From assembly GCA_963978895.1 (NCBI GenBank), contig OZ022240.1, positions 18,251,136-18,315,135 of the forward strand: DNA of 64,000 bases, given 5' to 3'. Shown here one piece after another: positions 54,601 to 64,000 of this stretch (within the stretch, counting starts at the first letter, position 1; every line of letters starts with the position of its first letter). This DNA comes from Erpobdella octoculata. Lineage: Eukaryota; Annelida; Clitellata; Hirudinida; Erpobdellidae. A program made the position numbers and the translations under genes. The notes beneath the pieces are model-generated. The model did not search any database. It worked only from the letters and a program-made list of their open reading frames with translations, and was not told where the DNA came from.

Positions 54601-57600
54601 CAGAATGAGTAGCTTTTGTACTGCTGGAGTTGAAGGGTGTGAGGAAGTGATCACAGCTGTCTTAAAGCTGATTGATCGATCATAGTCTTGCTCTAATAAT
54701 TATACTAAAACTGTGAGTTTTTAAATTTAAAAATATGAAATAAACAGAAATTTATATAAAATATTTTTAATTTTAGGCCAAGCTCAGATATCATTGTTTA
54801 AACTAAATGATTTAGTTACTGAATGTTTTTGTTGAGGTTTATGTTATTTTTTTGTCCAGATGAGATGAATCAATCAAACAAAGAATGCACAGTTGGTGCT
54901 AGATCCAAGTCTCGCAACCCTGTCCAACCAGTAGGAACTTTCAAATATCAAGTACATTTTATTATTTTGTAGCTTGTATAAATGGTCTGTAAGATTACTA
55001 GCCAGAAACAGTTTGCCTTTCTTGTGTTCCAAAAACTTTCATAAGATAAATATAGAGTTTTATATAATGATTTTTTTAAGATACTAGCAGGGTTACCCGG
55101 CATTGCTCAAGTTTTTAGAGGTTTTTCTCGTTTTTTTATGGTAAAATGTAAAATAATAAACTGATTAAAAAAATGGCTTGAAATTTACTCCTTAATTTAA
55201 ACCACTGTGCAAAGTTTTGTTCAAACTGCTGCAGTAGTTTGGATTTGATAAGTGAACATACACACCCACCTTGGCTTATATATACACGTGGCTATAAAGT
55301 CATTGGATATAACCTACATTTGGTTATAACATACTAAAATATCGGTCCAAATTAAAATATTTCCCATGTATATAACAGATTATTTAACTAATTTACAAAG
55401 CATAGCTGGCATAATAAACACTTATTGCAATAATGGGAACTAAAAAGTAATACTCAAGTTATCGATCATCTGGTGTCTCATTTCCAATAATAAGTTATTG
55501 ACGCTTTCTTGTATCTATTAATCAGCATAGCGTTGTCTGCTGTAAGCACGTTTTTGAAATAGAGGAAAGCCAGAGCTTGTGTTTTATTTCATCACAAGAG
55601 TTTTTAGAGAATTTTTGGAAACTATTCTATTTTGTAATATTGGCCATTTTTAAATGTGCCAATATCACACTTTGGCTGGAAGCTTACTAGTTTAGAAAAT
55701 AAACTCAAAAACTAGTCATTTTGGAGAGTTTGGATTTTTTGCATAAGTTTGTGTTAAAAAGTAACTCCAAAGGTGATTAGCCTAATTGCCCTAAAAAATA
55801 AATAAAAATAATGAACTTGAATACAAAATTTAAATGAATTTTATCAGTTATATTAAGCTTGACAAATCTCTGATTTTGCCGAAATTACTAATCTGCCTCA
55901 CCAAAAATGTGCAAAGTTCCTTCGATATAACACCATGACTTTTGTATTTTTTAAGCACATCTTAGAAATGTAAAGCAATCATGCTGAAAAATTGTGAGCA
56001 GCTAGAAAATTAAACATAATCACAAGTTAACATTGCTTGGCCATATAACCTCACTAAATCTACCGGCAATACAATCTGAACACAAAGAAAAAAGTGGAGT
56101 CATAAAACCATGTCAGGTGCTAAGAAGTTCAGACGATCAAGTTATTAACATCATGAAGACACTATATAATAATAATAATAATAATGTTTATTTTCTACAG
56201 CATAGTGTCACCTGACGCTATGCGATGCCGGACCCCTATCGAGGTCTTCAGCTACTATTAAAGTAGCTTCGGCTATGGTAGAACCTTACTAAACAAAAAC
56301 AAAATGAAAATTCAGTTCAGTAAATTCACAAGTTTTAAATGAAAATCGTCCTTTCTGTAATATTCAATCAAAAAGGTGTCAAGCTTGTTTTTGAAAGCAT
56401 TAACTGAATTGGTGCAAGTTATTTCGTTCGGCAGTACGTTCCAAATTGCCAGGACTCTGTTGCTGAAGAAGTGTTCACGGGGTCGATAGTTTGTAATGGC
56501 TTCTCGTTTCAGACGATGATCATTATTTGCACGAATACCACCAGCTGGTCCATCCATCCTTGCTGAAGGAAACGGTTGATTTGGGTTAACCCAATTGACT
56601 TTGTTAAACCCCTTGACAATTTTAAAATATTGTATGAGGTCTCCTCTAGTCATTCTCTCAAACAAATAAGGAAGGCCGATTGCAGCCAGTCTCTCAGAAT
56701 AAGGCAATGATCGAATTTGAGGAATTAATTTGGTTGCATTGCGTTGAACAGATTCGAGTGATATTATGTCTTCTATTCTGCAAGGTTTCCACACAGAAGC
56801 ACAGTATTCAAGGTGAGGTCTTACATATGTGCTAAAGAGGATTTTCAATGTGTGAGTCGTCCAGTAAATGAACGTGCGCTTGAGTGTTGCAAGCGCCGCA
56901 TAAGCTTTCGCCTTCGAGTTCTCTATTTGATTCGTCCAGCTTAGTTTGTTGTCAACGTAGATGCCCAGATCACGCTCAACCATGGTTTCGCTGAGGATGT
57001 GGGAATGTCCATCAGCATCGGTCATTGTAAACTTCTGGTGTATGTGGTGCGGATTTATCGCGTCCAAAGGAAAGTTTAAAAATTCGGTGTCCTCAATAAA
57101 GCCAGTGTTAAGAACGTTGCACTTACGTTTTTCAAAATACATGACTTTACATTTATCTTCGTTAAAGCACATGAGCCATTCGTGAGACCATTTTGTTAGC
57201 ATATCAAGGTCCCTCTGTAGCAATGATCGGTCATTTGCGTTGCGGATGATAGCAATGAGTTTTGTGTCGTCGGCGAAAAGCTTGCAGAAATGATGAACCA
57301 GAAGTGGCATGTCGTTGATGAAAATGACAAAAAGCAGAGGCCCTAGCACAGAGCCCTGAGGCACACCGCTAAGGACTTTTTTCCAGCCTGAAGCATGCGT
57401 GCCCATAATCACTCTCTGATGTCTGTTCGAAAGGAATGCTTTTATCCAATTGTTAGTTTTGTCGTCGAATCCAAGTGCTTTAATTTTAGTGAGTAGATGT
57501 TCGTGACACACTTTGTCGAATGCCTTTGCAAAATCAAGAAGAACCATGATGACTTCGTGATGTTTGGACATTGCGTATGTTATGATATCAAGAGATTCTA

Positions 57601-60600
57601 AAAGATTTGTAGTGCAGGACTTGGAGAACACAAATCCATGTTGATTCGGACTGATGAGATTATTGTCTACTAGAAACTTAAGCATAGAGCTTCTGATTAT
57701 CTTCTCCATCACCTTGCAGAGCACCGAAGTTAGGGAAACAGGACGATAGTTTACAGCTGTAACTTTTGACCCTTTTTTTTTTAAAATAGGAGATATGTTG
57801 GCGAGAGACCAGGAAACTGGAATTTCACCTTCGTCATATGACCTGTTGAAGATAAGCGAGATAGGCAGTGAAAGTGATGAAGAGCATTCAGAGAGTATGA
57901 AAGGATGAATATTGTCAGTGCCCGCTGGCTTTTTCCTATCAAGTTTTCTGAGAAGATTTCCAATTGCTGTTGAATCAAACACAGAAGAGTCTATTCCCTC
58001 AAACCGTTTGTCTGAGCCTACTACCCGAGGAATAGACTCAATGGGTTTGTCCGAGCCAAAAGCTGAAAAGAACTGATCATTAAGAATTTCTACGATTTCA
58101 TTTTTGTCAGTTGTAAGTGATCCGTCAGCTCGGCTTAGCGATCTTATTCTGTCTTTATTCCTCTTATGACTATTGATGTAGTTATATAGAGGCTTTAAAC
58201 TAGACTTACAACTATCAGCAATTGACCTCTCATAGTTTATGATAGCCTTGAAGACTTGCTTTTTCACCAGACGACAAGCTTTGTTGAATTGATATTTGAG
58301 TAGTTTTTTTTTAGAGAGTGAGGCAGCTCTCCAGGCGACAAAAGCTTTGTATTTGGCTTTAATGGCAATTTCGACCCCCTTGTTGAACCACTTAGCATCA
58401 AATTTCTGAAGAAGAGTAGATTTTCGTTTTGGGATGAACTTATTGCAGCCGAACTCGAAGTATTCCAGAAAAATATCATAACATTCGTTTGTTGTCTTTC
58501 CAGCCAGAAACAATCGCCAGTCAATGCTGCTAAAATATTTGTTGAGTTCCATATAGTTGCCTTTTTCAAATGCAGGTCTGAGAAGAACAGAACTAGGAGT
58601 GTTGGCTCCTAGGTAAAGTTCCCAGTAAAGAGAAGAGTGGAGATGCATCTTGTCAGATAGACTAATAGGTTCGTGGAGCTGAACATCAAAGATTGAGAGA
58701 GGATCGTTGACAAAAATAAGATCAAGTGTATTTTTGCCAAGCGTAGGTTCAGTAGCGGCTTGTGTTAAGAAGTTGGTATTAATATTTTCAAGAAATTTCT
58801 TAGATGTTTCATCCGAATTTTTCAGAATTCCACCGTCGTTGTTCCAATAGATGTTAGGGTAGTTAAAATCACCAACAATCAGTAGGTTGTCGTATTTTCT
58901 TTCGTTGACTAGCTGGGTCGCACGCATTATTGAGCGATTGAGCGATTATATAAATGGTTTTTTTAGGTTACATAACAAAGCAGTCAGTATACAACTAGTC
59001 AGAAGAAAGTGCCATATATTTTAGACCATAGTATTGCACATTTTACTGCTTCACTGATGTTACTTGTAAAATAAATGCAACTTATTTTTCATAATAACTT
59101 GTTGATTTTTTTCCTACCCTGTATATAACAGACTTTGGATATAAAGTACCCATTTTCGGAACATGTTTAAAATATTGTTTTTTGGTAATATACAATAATA
59201 TATACATGAATATTATTAGTGAATACTTTTTCATATAAATGATTGCCTTTTTTAGAAAATTTTCGAGCAAACATCTATTTCTTTGACATTTTTCCTTTTC
59301 CAGATACACTTAAAATTAGTTATTTGAAAATGTATAGTTTTTTTGAGGGTTTTGCAGATAGCAATAGATTTCTGCTGTTTATGTAGTAGTAGTAATAGTT
59401 TAGATAAATTATTTATTGGTCTCTTTAAACTGAATTGAAACATCAGTTATTAAAAATATTCTTATAAGACTTTATTATTTCATTTTTTTATGTGCTTCAT
59501 GTACCTTGTGCATTGTAAATAATTTTCCAATTGATAATAAATACTGATGTAAATGGATCATGTTATCATGCCATCAACAACAACAACAACACAGGTATCA
59601 AGCGAAGACACTTTGAGAAGTTTAGCCGCTCGTCATGAAACTACATCTTCTGAATTGAAGAAAATTAATCGATTTGTTTCCGATACAATTTTTGAAGGCC
59701 AGGTTTGTTCTGGTTTTCAAGATCATCATCAAACTATTAAATCAGTGGAAATTTAAGTTTATATGTTATCATTTGTTTTGTCTACTCAATTTGGTGATTA
59801 ATGTGTTGCAGATAATCTTTATACCTGATGCAACATTAGAAAGACCATTAACCACCATTTTGACAACAGCATGCTCTGTTCAGAATACAACAAATGATAC
59901 ATCCTTGCCTGCTGCAACTCCATGCTCACCTCCAATTTTGATAAAAATGACATCATCGGATTCCATCGATGTCACCACTGCCAGTACAACTTTACTTCCA
60001 GTCTCTGAAGCTAAACAGGCTGAAGTTGAGCTACTCTCTTATAAGGTCTTTTAGATGTTTTATGTCAACTATTATTTTTATTAATAATGTTTATTTATTG
60101 ATTGTTCCCATTTTCTACTCATTTAGTAATTGTAAAAATTATCTGTTCATTTATTAATTGTACAAATTATCTGTTCATTTATTAATTGTACAAATTATCT
60201 TTCATTTATAAATTTTACAAATTATTTGTTCAACTATTAATTGTGCAAATTTCCTGTTCTGTTTTAAACATTCTTTAAAATGCAATTGTTTTTATTTATA
60301 TAAGATACATATTAGGAGAAACAATCTATCAGTTTTGTAGTTATTACTATATTTTTATCTAGTTGGATAATATACCTTAAAAGAACGATTGTTACTAAAG
60401 AAATTTAATTGTTTATAAGATAAGAATTTATAAAAAAAAAATACGTCAACAAAAAGTTTCTTGACAAAGTCTAAAAATAAACAAGGTGACAAAACATAAT
60501 TTTATTATCACGGTTAACAATTGACTATCTAAGCTAAGAAAGAGTCATAGTTTAACTATTGCAAACTTTGAAAAATTAAAAAAAAAATTTAACTGTTCAA

Positions 60601-62633
60601 ATTTTTGTTTTTTTTTCAGCCCTTACAAAAATTATTATATGGAGGTCAGGTAAGTTATAATTCTATTATAACTTTCTGGTAATTAACTCACTAGTTCTAT
60701 TTATGTGTTTTATATTAACATTCATTATACATATTAGAACTTATATATGACAAAATGTTTAAAATGAAAACATAGCTAAAAGAGGTAACAAAATTTATCT
60801 GACATATTTGTGTTTGAGATAATTGAAAAATTACTGAACACTTTATATATTAAAAGGGATTGTGGTTCTGTCATTTATTATTTTTATAAAAGCTCATTTC
60901 TATGCATGCTCACTAATGGATGATTGTGTTAAATATATGATTACTCAATGCATATGATAGGTGATTGATTTGTGCCTGGCTTTAGTTATATTACAAATTT
61001 TACATCACTGTATGGTAAATAGAAGAGTTTCTTTGCCTCTTTAATATAAATACTAAAAATTGGTCCAAATTCACACCAACCACATAATATAATATTTTGA
61101 CAGGATAATTATAAACTTGTGTAAAAATCCACACTAAAAAATAAAGGTTTTATTATAAATCCTTTCTTACTATAAATGAACTTGAAACTTGGTTTTATTT
61201 CTTTGATGAAAATTTTAGTTTTTTTAATATTAATAATTTTTTAATTTTATTAATTTTTTAAATTTTAATTATTTTTTTAAATTTTAATTATTTTTTAATT
61301 TTAATTATTTTTGAATTTTAATTATTTTTGAATTTTAATTATTTTTTAAATTTAAATAGATTTTGTCCAGTAATCCAAAAATTTTAAAGAATGCATTGTT
61401 ATTGACATAAATTCAATAAGCAAATATTTAGCTCGATTTGATGATAGGAAGTAATTTTTTTAACCATCTTAAGATTCCACTGCATTCAAGCAAGCAAATT
61501 GTGAAGTTAATATAAAAGATTTAAAAATTCTTTATATTTTGTAACTCAATAAATTTTAATTTTTGCAAATCATTTTTTATGATGATAAGTTTATAAAATA
61601 GAAAAACATTGACCACAGTTTTCTAATAATTTGCTGTGTGAAGTATGTGAGGATAGAAAATATAAGAAACTTTAAAAAAAACAGTTTTCATTACAAATTC
61701 TTGACTTGAAAAATCAATTTTTCGCTTTCTTGGAATACTGATGGTTTCAATCAATTTTTTTTAAATTTTAAATAAATTGTGTTCGAATCGATCTGAACAT
61801 TTGATAAAATGATTTTTCATTGACAAAAATTCAATGCATCATATTTTTGCTTGATTGGATGACAAGAAGTATGTTTTTTAAATATCAAAAGATTCTAACG
61901 CATTTCCTCAAGCAAGCAAGCAATCAAGCAGCACTGTGAAGTTAATATAAAGAATTTAAAAACATCATGTTTTGCTCTAACGAATTCTAAATATTTTTCA
62001 GCATCATTATTTTCAGCAATGGTGGTGTCATTCAGTCTGTTTACCAATGAATGTAATTTTTTTACTATTGAATAGTTTTATTTTTTTCACTAAAATAAGA
62101 AATTGTGCATTTATGATTATCAGATTTTAGACCAAAATACAGTCACAAAAATTCTAGCACTCCTTACAGTAGCAATATGCATAAGAAAGGATTGGAATAA
62201 TTCAGTAATTGGTACTTTTAAAATTGAAAAATTATAAATATTTATATTCTTCCAACCTCTTTGACTCACTGACTTACAGATTAATATTTATATTCTTCCA
62301 ACCTCTTTGACTCACTGACTTACAGATTAAATCACTCACTAACTGACTCATTGACTCACTCATTTACTCACTGACACATAAAAGCATAAAACTTGATTTG
62401 ATAAATAGCAAGATTTGGATTTACTTTGGATGGTGCCCTTAAAAATTGTTCACCACGAATGATGGGTAAATATAAAATATGAAGTTTTGAATAAGTCTAT
62501 ATAAAAGTAATGTGCAACTATTTTAATGTGTCTAATGTTGTTATTCCATAAAAAGTTAGAGAAAGACTCACCCATATATATAGAATATATTACTCTATAC
62601 ATATGGGCCCACCCTGGCGTGCAAGTAAATTAA

Positions 62634-62691
<58 letters not shown>

Positions 62692-63231
62692 TAAAACATT
62701 ATAAAATTATTCAGGACCTATTTTTCACTGGTATCAAACCAATTCTGTCAGCTACAAGACATGTGACCCAAGATGTGGGTTCTGGTCAGAAGTTATCTTC
62801 ATCCAATGTTAACGATGAAAACACAGAGAGCAGTTATGAGTTTATCAAAGTTTCTGCAAAACATATTTCTGATCGAAATCAGGTTATTAGTCACCAAGAA
62901 GTATGGGGACATTTTTTTATTGGGTTGAGATTTAGCTGACTTGATTTTGAATTTGTTTTTGTTTTTGTCTGCCTTGCTTTTACGAGCGAGCCCCAAGCTG
63001 TTCGGTTCCAAGTTGACATTCAACAACAACAATAAATATTTTACAGGTCTCAAGTGCTGTATCAGGTCTTCTCTTGTTGAGTGCTGACTTTGTGATGTTT
63101 GATCCTGACCCTAACGACATGCAAAGTCAAGGTCAAAGCCTGGAAGAATTAAGTCTAATCATTCCTATATTGAATGTGGTCAGTGTCACTCTGTCAAAAA
63201 ACATTGTTTCTCTCACCGGTTCAAATGGCAG
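51636..63231 (+). CDS. OXR1: OXR1/NCOA7-like gene (LysM and downstream domains), seven exons, partial
   Basis: Exons 51636-51766, 54860-54951, 59595-59702, 59812-60045, 60620-60649, 62715-62882 and 63047-63231. All are GT-AG and all internal phases agree (1, then 0 five times, then 2). Exon 2 ends PVGTFKYQ and exon 3 encodes the LysM fold (SSEDTLRSLAARHETTSSEL, then INRFVSDTIFEGQ), continuing IIFIPD in exon 4; this exon break is where OXR1/NCOA7 genes break. Exon 4 then gives a Ser/Thr linker. Exons 6-7 give YEFIKVSAKHISDRNQ and GLLLLSADFVMFDPDPND, the GRAM/PH-like part of OXR1. The C-terminal TLDc domain lies beyond the window. Family members protect against oxidative stress and bind V-ATPase. 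Exon 1 (RLDGSDDSGGALCDGG) has no known counterpart. OXR1 and NCOA7 cannot be separated here. The true start was not found. Confidence 0.8.
52441..52575. repeat. 29-bp tandem repeat
   Basis: ACAATGATATAATCAACAAA followed by TTTGAAATT, four near-identical copies and a degenerate fifth, directly before the SINE at 52583 and inside intron 1 of the OXR1-like gene. Confidence 0.95.
52583..53075 (+). mobile_element. tRNA-derived SINE, second family
   Basis: A perfect A box TGGTCTAGCGG and B box GGTTCGATTCC at tRNA spacing (52592-52645), then a core (GAAGAAGGCTGACTGACCAG, CCGAAAGCTTAG). A 3' end follows: CTTAAAGCGGCTTCTGCTGC, ATACGGCGCTATATAAAT. The acceptor arms are not complementary. It shares the GGCGCTATATAAAT tail with the 6283 family. 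Confidence 0.8.
53140..54260. other. Intronic AT-rich DNA, no feature seen
   Basis: Part of intron 1 of the OXR1-like gene. Short frames have no support; no repeat boundaries recognised. Confidence 0.5.
54266..54345 (-). mobile_element. LINE 3'-end fragment (same family as 1-1814)
   Basis: On the minus strand: ATTTTAAGGTTGATTGTCTC, GCGGAGGTAACTCCTTTCAT, CAACCTTGTTAAATTAATAA then an A-run. This duplicates 1752-1822 including the hairpin. Only the last 80 or so bases were inserted. Confidence 0.9.
55084..55140 (-). mobile_element. Helitron-like 3' end remnant
   Basis: Minus strand ends AACTTGAGCAATGCCGGGTA then ACCCTGCTAG and T. The minisatellite is lost. Confidence 0.45.
56165..58948 (-). 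mobile_element. 5'-truncated LINE with long intact ORF, (ATT)n tail
   Basis: Minus-strand element ending in a conserved 3' UTR (GTCAGGTGACACTATGCTGT, AAATAAACATTATTATT). The 5' junction at about 58946 follows a duplicated TGAGCGATTGAGCGAT. The paralogous repeat at 19615-19645 (GAAGACACTCTATATAAATG) shows the unoccupied site; the target duplication is about TATATA. A 110-bp 3' copy lies at 35028-35137. Confidence 0.92.
56312..58927 (-). CDS. LINE ORF2 protein, partial endonuclease + reverse transcriptase, 871 aa
   Basis: No stops or frameshifts over 871 codons. The N-terminus enters the apurinic-like endonuclease at its late part (LLIVGDFNYPNIYWN, then KNTLDLIFVND), so the first endonuclease motifs are missing. 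RT follows: NYRPVSLTSVLCKVMEKIIR, LLDFAKAFDKVCHE, LSGVPQGSVLGPLLF and the catalytic FADDTKL, then the thumb and a C-terminal DFRLKREAITNYRPREHFF-like region (NDHRLKREAITNYRP). The order fits the CR1/Jockey-type group of non-LTR elements; no RNase H or zinc knuckle was seen. The ATG at 58927 may be internal to the original gene. Long open frame indicates a recent insertion, but truncation makes it immobile. It is antisense to the host gene, in an intron. Confidence 0.93.
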   Translation of the reverse strand: MRATQLVNERKYDNLLIVGDFNYPNIYWNNDGGILKNSDETSKKFLENINTNFLTQAATEPTLGKNTLDLIFVNDPLSIFDVQLHEPISLSDKMHLHSSLYWELYLGANTPSSVLLRPAFEKGNYMELNKYFSSIDWRLFLAGKTTNECYDIFLEYFEFGCNKFIPKRKSTLLQKFDAKWFNKGVEIAIKAKYKAFVAWRAASLSKKKLLKYQFNKACRLVKKQVFKAIINYERSIADSCKSSLKPLYNYINSHKRNKDRIRSLSRADGSLTTDKNEIVEILNDQFFSAFGSDKPIESIPRVVGSDKRFEGIDSSVFDSTAIGNLLRKLDRKKPAGTDNIHPFILSECSSSLSLPISLIFNRSYDEGEIPVSWSLANISPILKKKGSKVTAVNYRPVSLTSVLCKVMEKIIRSSMLKFLVDNNLISPNQHGFVFSKSCTTNLLESLDIITYAMSKHHEVIMVLLDFAKAFDKVCHEHLLTKIKALGFDDKTNNWIKAFLSNRHQRVIMGTHASGWKKVLSGVPQGSVLGPLLFVIFINDMPLLVHHFCKLFADDTKLIAIIRNANDRSLLQRDLDMLTKWSHEWLMCFNEDKCKVMYFEKRKCNVLNTGFIEDTEFLNFPLDAINPHHIHQKFTMTDADGHSHILSETMVERDLGIYVDNKLSWTNQIENSKAKAYAALATLKRTFIYWTTHTLKILFSTYVRPHLEYCASVWKPCRIEDIISLESVQRNATKLIPQIRSLPYSERLAAIGLPYLFERMTRGDLIQYFKIVKGFNKVNWVNPNQPFPSARMDGPAGGIRANNDHRLKREAITNYRPREHFFSNRVLAIWNVLPNEITCTNSVNAFKNKLDTFLIEYYRKDDFHLKLVNLLN
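60105..60255. repeat. 28-29 bp tandem repeat in intron
   Basis: Units of CATTTATTAATTGTACAAAT, TATCTGTT, about five copies with decay. Confidence 0.8.
60620..60649 (+). CDS. OXR1: Candidate 30-nt microexon of the OXR1-like gene
   Basis: Flanked by TTTTTTTTCAG and a full GTAAGT donor. Encodes PLQKLLYGGQ, keeps phase 0 on both sides and can be skipped without changing the frame. Long T-rich tract upstream is typical of regulated microexons. It could be a chance match of splice signals. Confidence 0.45.
61340..61995. repeat. Old duplication of about 230 bp
   Basis: 61360-61560 and 61780-61975 share TGACATAAATTCAATAAGCA-type sequence (GACA-AAATTCAAT), GATTTGATGATAGGAAGTA / GATTGGATGACAAGAAGTA and TGTGAAGTTAATATAAA. 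A third, weaker relative is the Helitron-like module (GGATGACAATACATG). Intronic. Confidence 0.6.
62236..62332. repeat. Tandem duplication of 47-48 bp
   Basis: AATATTTATATTCTTCCAAC, CTCTTTGACTCACTGACTTA, CAGATT occurs twice in succession with no visible differences, followed by related ACTCACTGAC repeats. Confidence 0.95.
62636..62688. repeat. (AT)n microsatellite
   Basis: About 26 AT units just upstream of exon 6 of the OXR1-like gene. Confidence 0.95.
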
Positions 63232-64000
63232 GTTTGTGGAAATTTTAATGATGAAAATTTTCAACATAGCTTTAATGAACCACATTATCATTCACTCCTT
63301 AAAAAGACCCTATGCAACTGTTGAAGACTAGATGGTTTGTTATAATTATAAATTATATACAAAAGCAAATTGCATAAAAAAATACAAAATTTTACAAGTA
63401 CAAACACACTCACACACTCCAAAACGACATGCAAATCAAACTAAGTCAGCATATCCACTGTATTTCAGACACAAGAGTGACACACATTTAATGTTGTAAT
63501 GTATATAATAATGTAGAAAGAATTAATAATATGCCTTCCTACAGCGAAAGCTGTCATCGAAATACTTTACAGGAAATTTAAAGGCAGACGATGTCAAAAG
63601 GATTAAAGTTAGGCTGTTATATGAAAATATATTATATTGGTAATTTTTTATAATTAATCGTAAGCCATAACCTTTAAATGGGCTTTTCAACAACAAAAAC
63701 TTTTCAAGTCCATGACACATGTTTATATTCTGATATCAATTTTTGCTTTAACTGGTGGTTAAAGTTAATCAAGTTTTTGGGCATTTTGAGTGGCTATTTG
63801 TTACATTCCTGTTTAACTTTACAAATGGTTGAACATTCTTCCAGCCACCCCATAAAGCCACCCCTAACTGTCACAGTCATGATAACAACAAAAAATAATA
63901 TCTTTGTTGTACTTAATGAAAGTTAAAAATAATGTACAACATTGCAATGGAATTGTTCAGTGTTGAAGATATATTATCCAATTATCAACATCAACCCAGC
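63232..64000. other. Intron or downstream part of the OXR1-like gene
   Basis: If the GTTTGT donor at 63232 is used, this is intron. If not, the frame runs on to a stop at 63329-63331 (RPYATVED). TTCCTACAG at 63543 and TTCTTCCAG at 63842 are acceptor-like, without convincing coding sequence after them. Confidence 0.4.

Larger units (their letters stand above)
55290..59150. mobile_element. Old DNA repeat (pogo/Tigger-like?), split by a LINE
   Basis: CATTGGATATAACCTACATT and GGTTATAACATACTAAAA at the left and TTGGATATAAAGTACCCATT at the right. 56003-56165 and 58948-59150 are collinear with 18240-18311, 19524-19640 and on to 19830. Lies in the 4.6-kb intron 2 of the OXR1-like gene. Classification is tentative. 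Confidence 0.55.

Overview
The window is AT-rich nuclear DNA from an invertebrate animal. This follows from two split genes with animal orthologues (TARDBP/TDP-43 and an OXR1/NCOA7-like LysM gene), GT-AG introns, tRNA-derived SINEs, LINEs, hAT, Helitron and MULE transposons, and long (AT)n and (CT)n tracts. No rRNA, true tRNA, CRISPR or bacterial-style operon is visible. The phylum cannot be fixed from the sequence alone; a marine invertebrate (cnidarian or lophotrochozoan grade) would fit.

Layout. 1-1.8 kb: 3' part of a decayed LINE. 1.8-11.3 kb: Helitron-like ends, two hAT elements, a SINE, an unidentified three-exon minus-strand gene (7.1-7.9 kb) and a miniature LTR element with a SAP-motif remnant (9.7-10.5 kb). 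11.3-14.9 kb: a complete, apparently intact autonomous hAT transposon encoding a 694-residue spliced BED/RNase H transposase. 15-28 kb: repeat desert with many hAT insertions, two nested inside each other within a decayed gene of the GCDTVSxF family. 28-37.3 kb: Helitron-like units joined head to tail, broken by a ZMYM-type hAT and by a 3.06-kb MULE with long inverted repeats. 37.3-43.5 kb: inverted repeat copies, then a second head-to-tail Helitron series, one unit split by a hAT. 43.5-45.4 kb: Helitron-like end, microsatellite and SINE-like remnant.

45.9-49.2 kb holds the plus-strand TARDBP orthologue (four coding exons, complete ORF). 49.9-63.2 kb holds a plus-strand OXR1/NCOA7-like gene: a TATA-containing, CpG-rich candidate promoter, then seven phase-compatible exons, running off the right edge. 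Its large intron carries a long LINE ORF in antisense, inserted into an old DNA repeat whose uninterrupted paralogue lies near 19.6 kb.

The mobile elements dominate. Several insertions can be delimited to the base from target duplications (8 bp for hATs, 9 bp for the MULE), and some are confirmed by paralogous empty sites elsewhere in the same window. The most unusual structures are the two head-to-tail Helitron series, the MULE whose inverted repeats are built from a 20-bp tandem repeat, and the hAT families with short-motif arrays just inside their ends.
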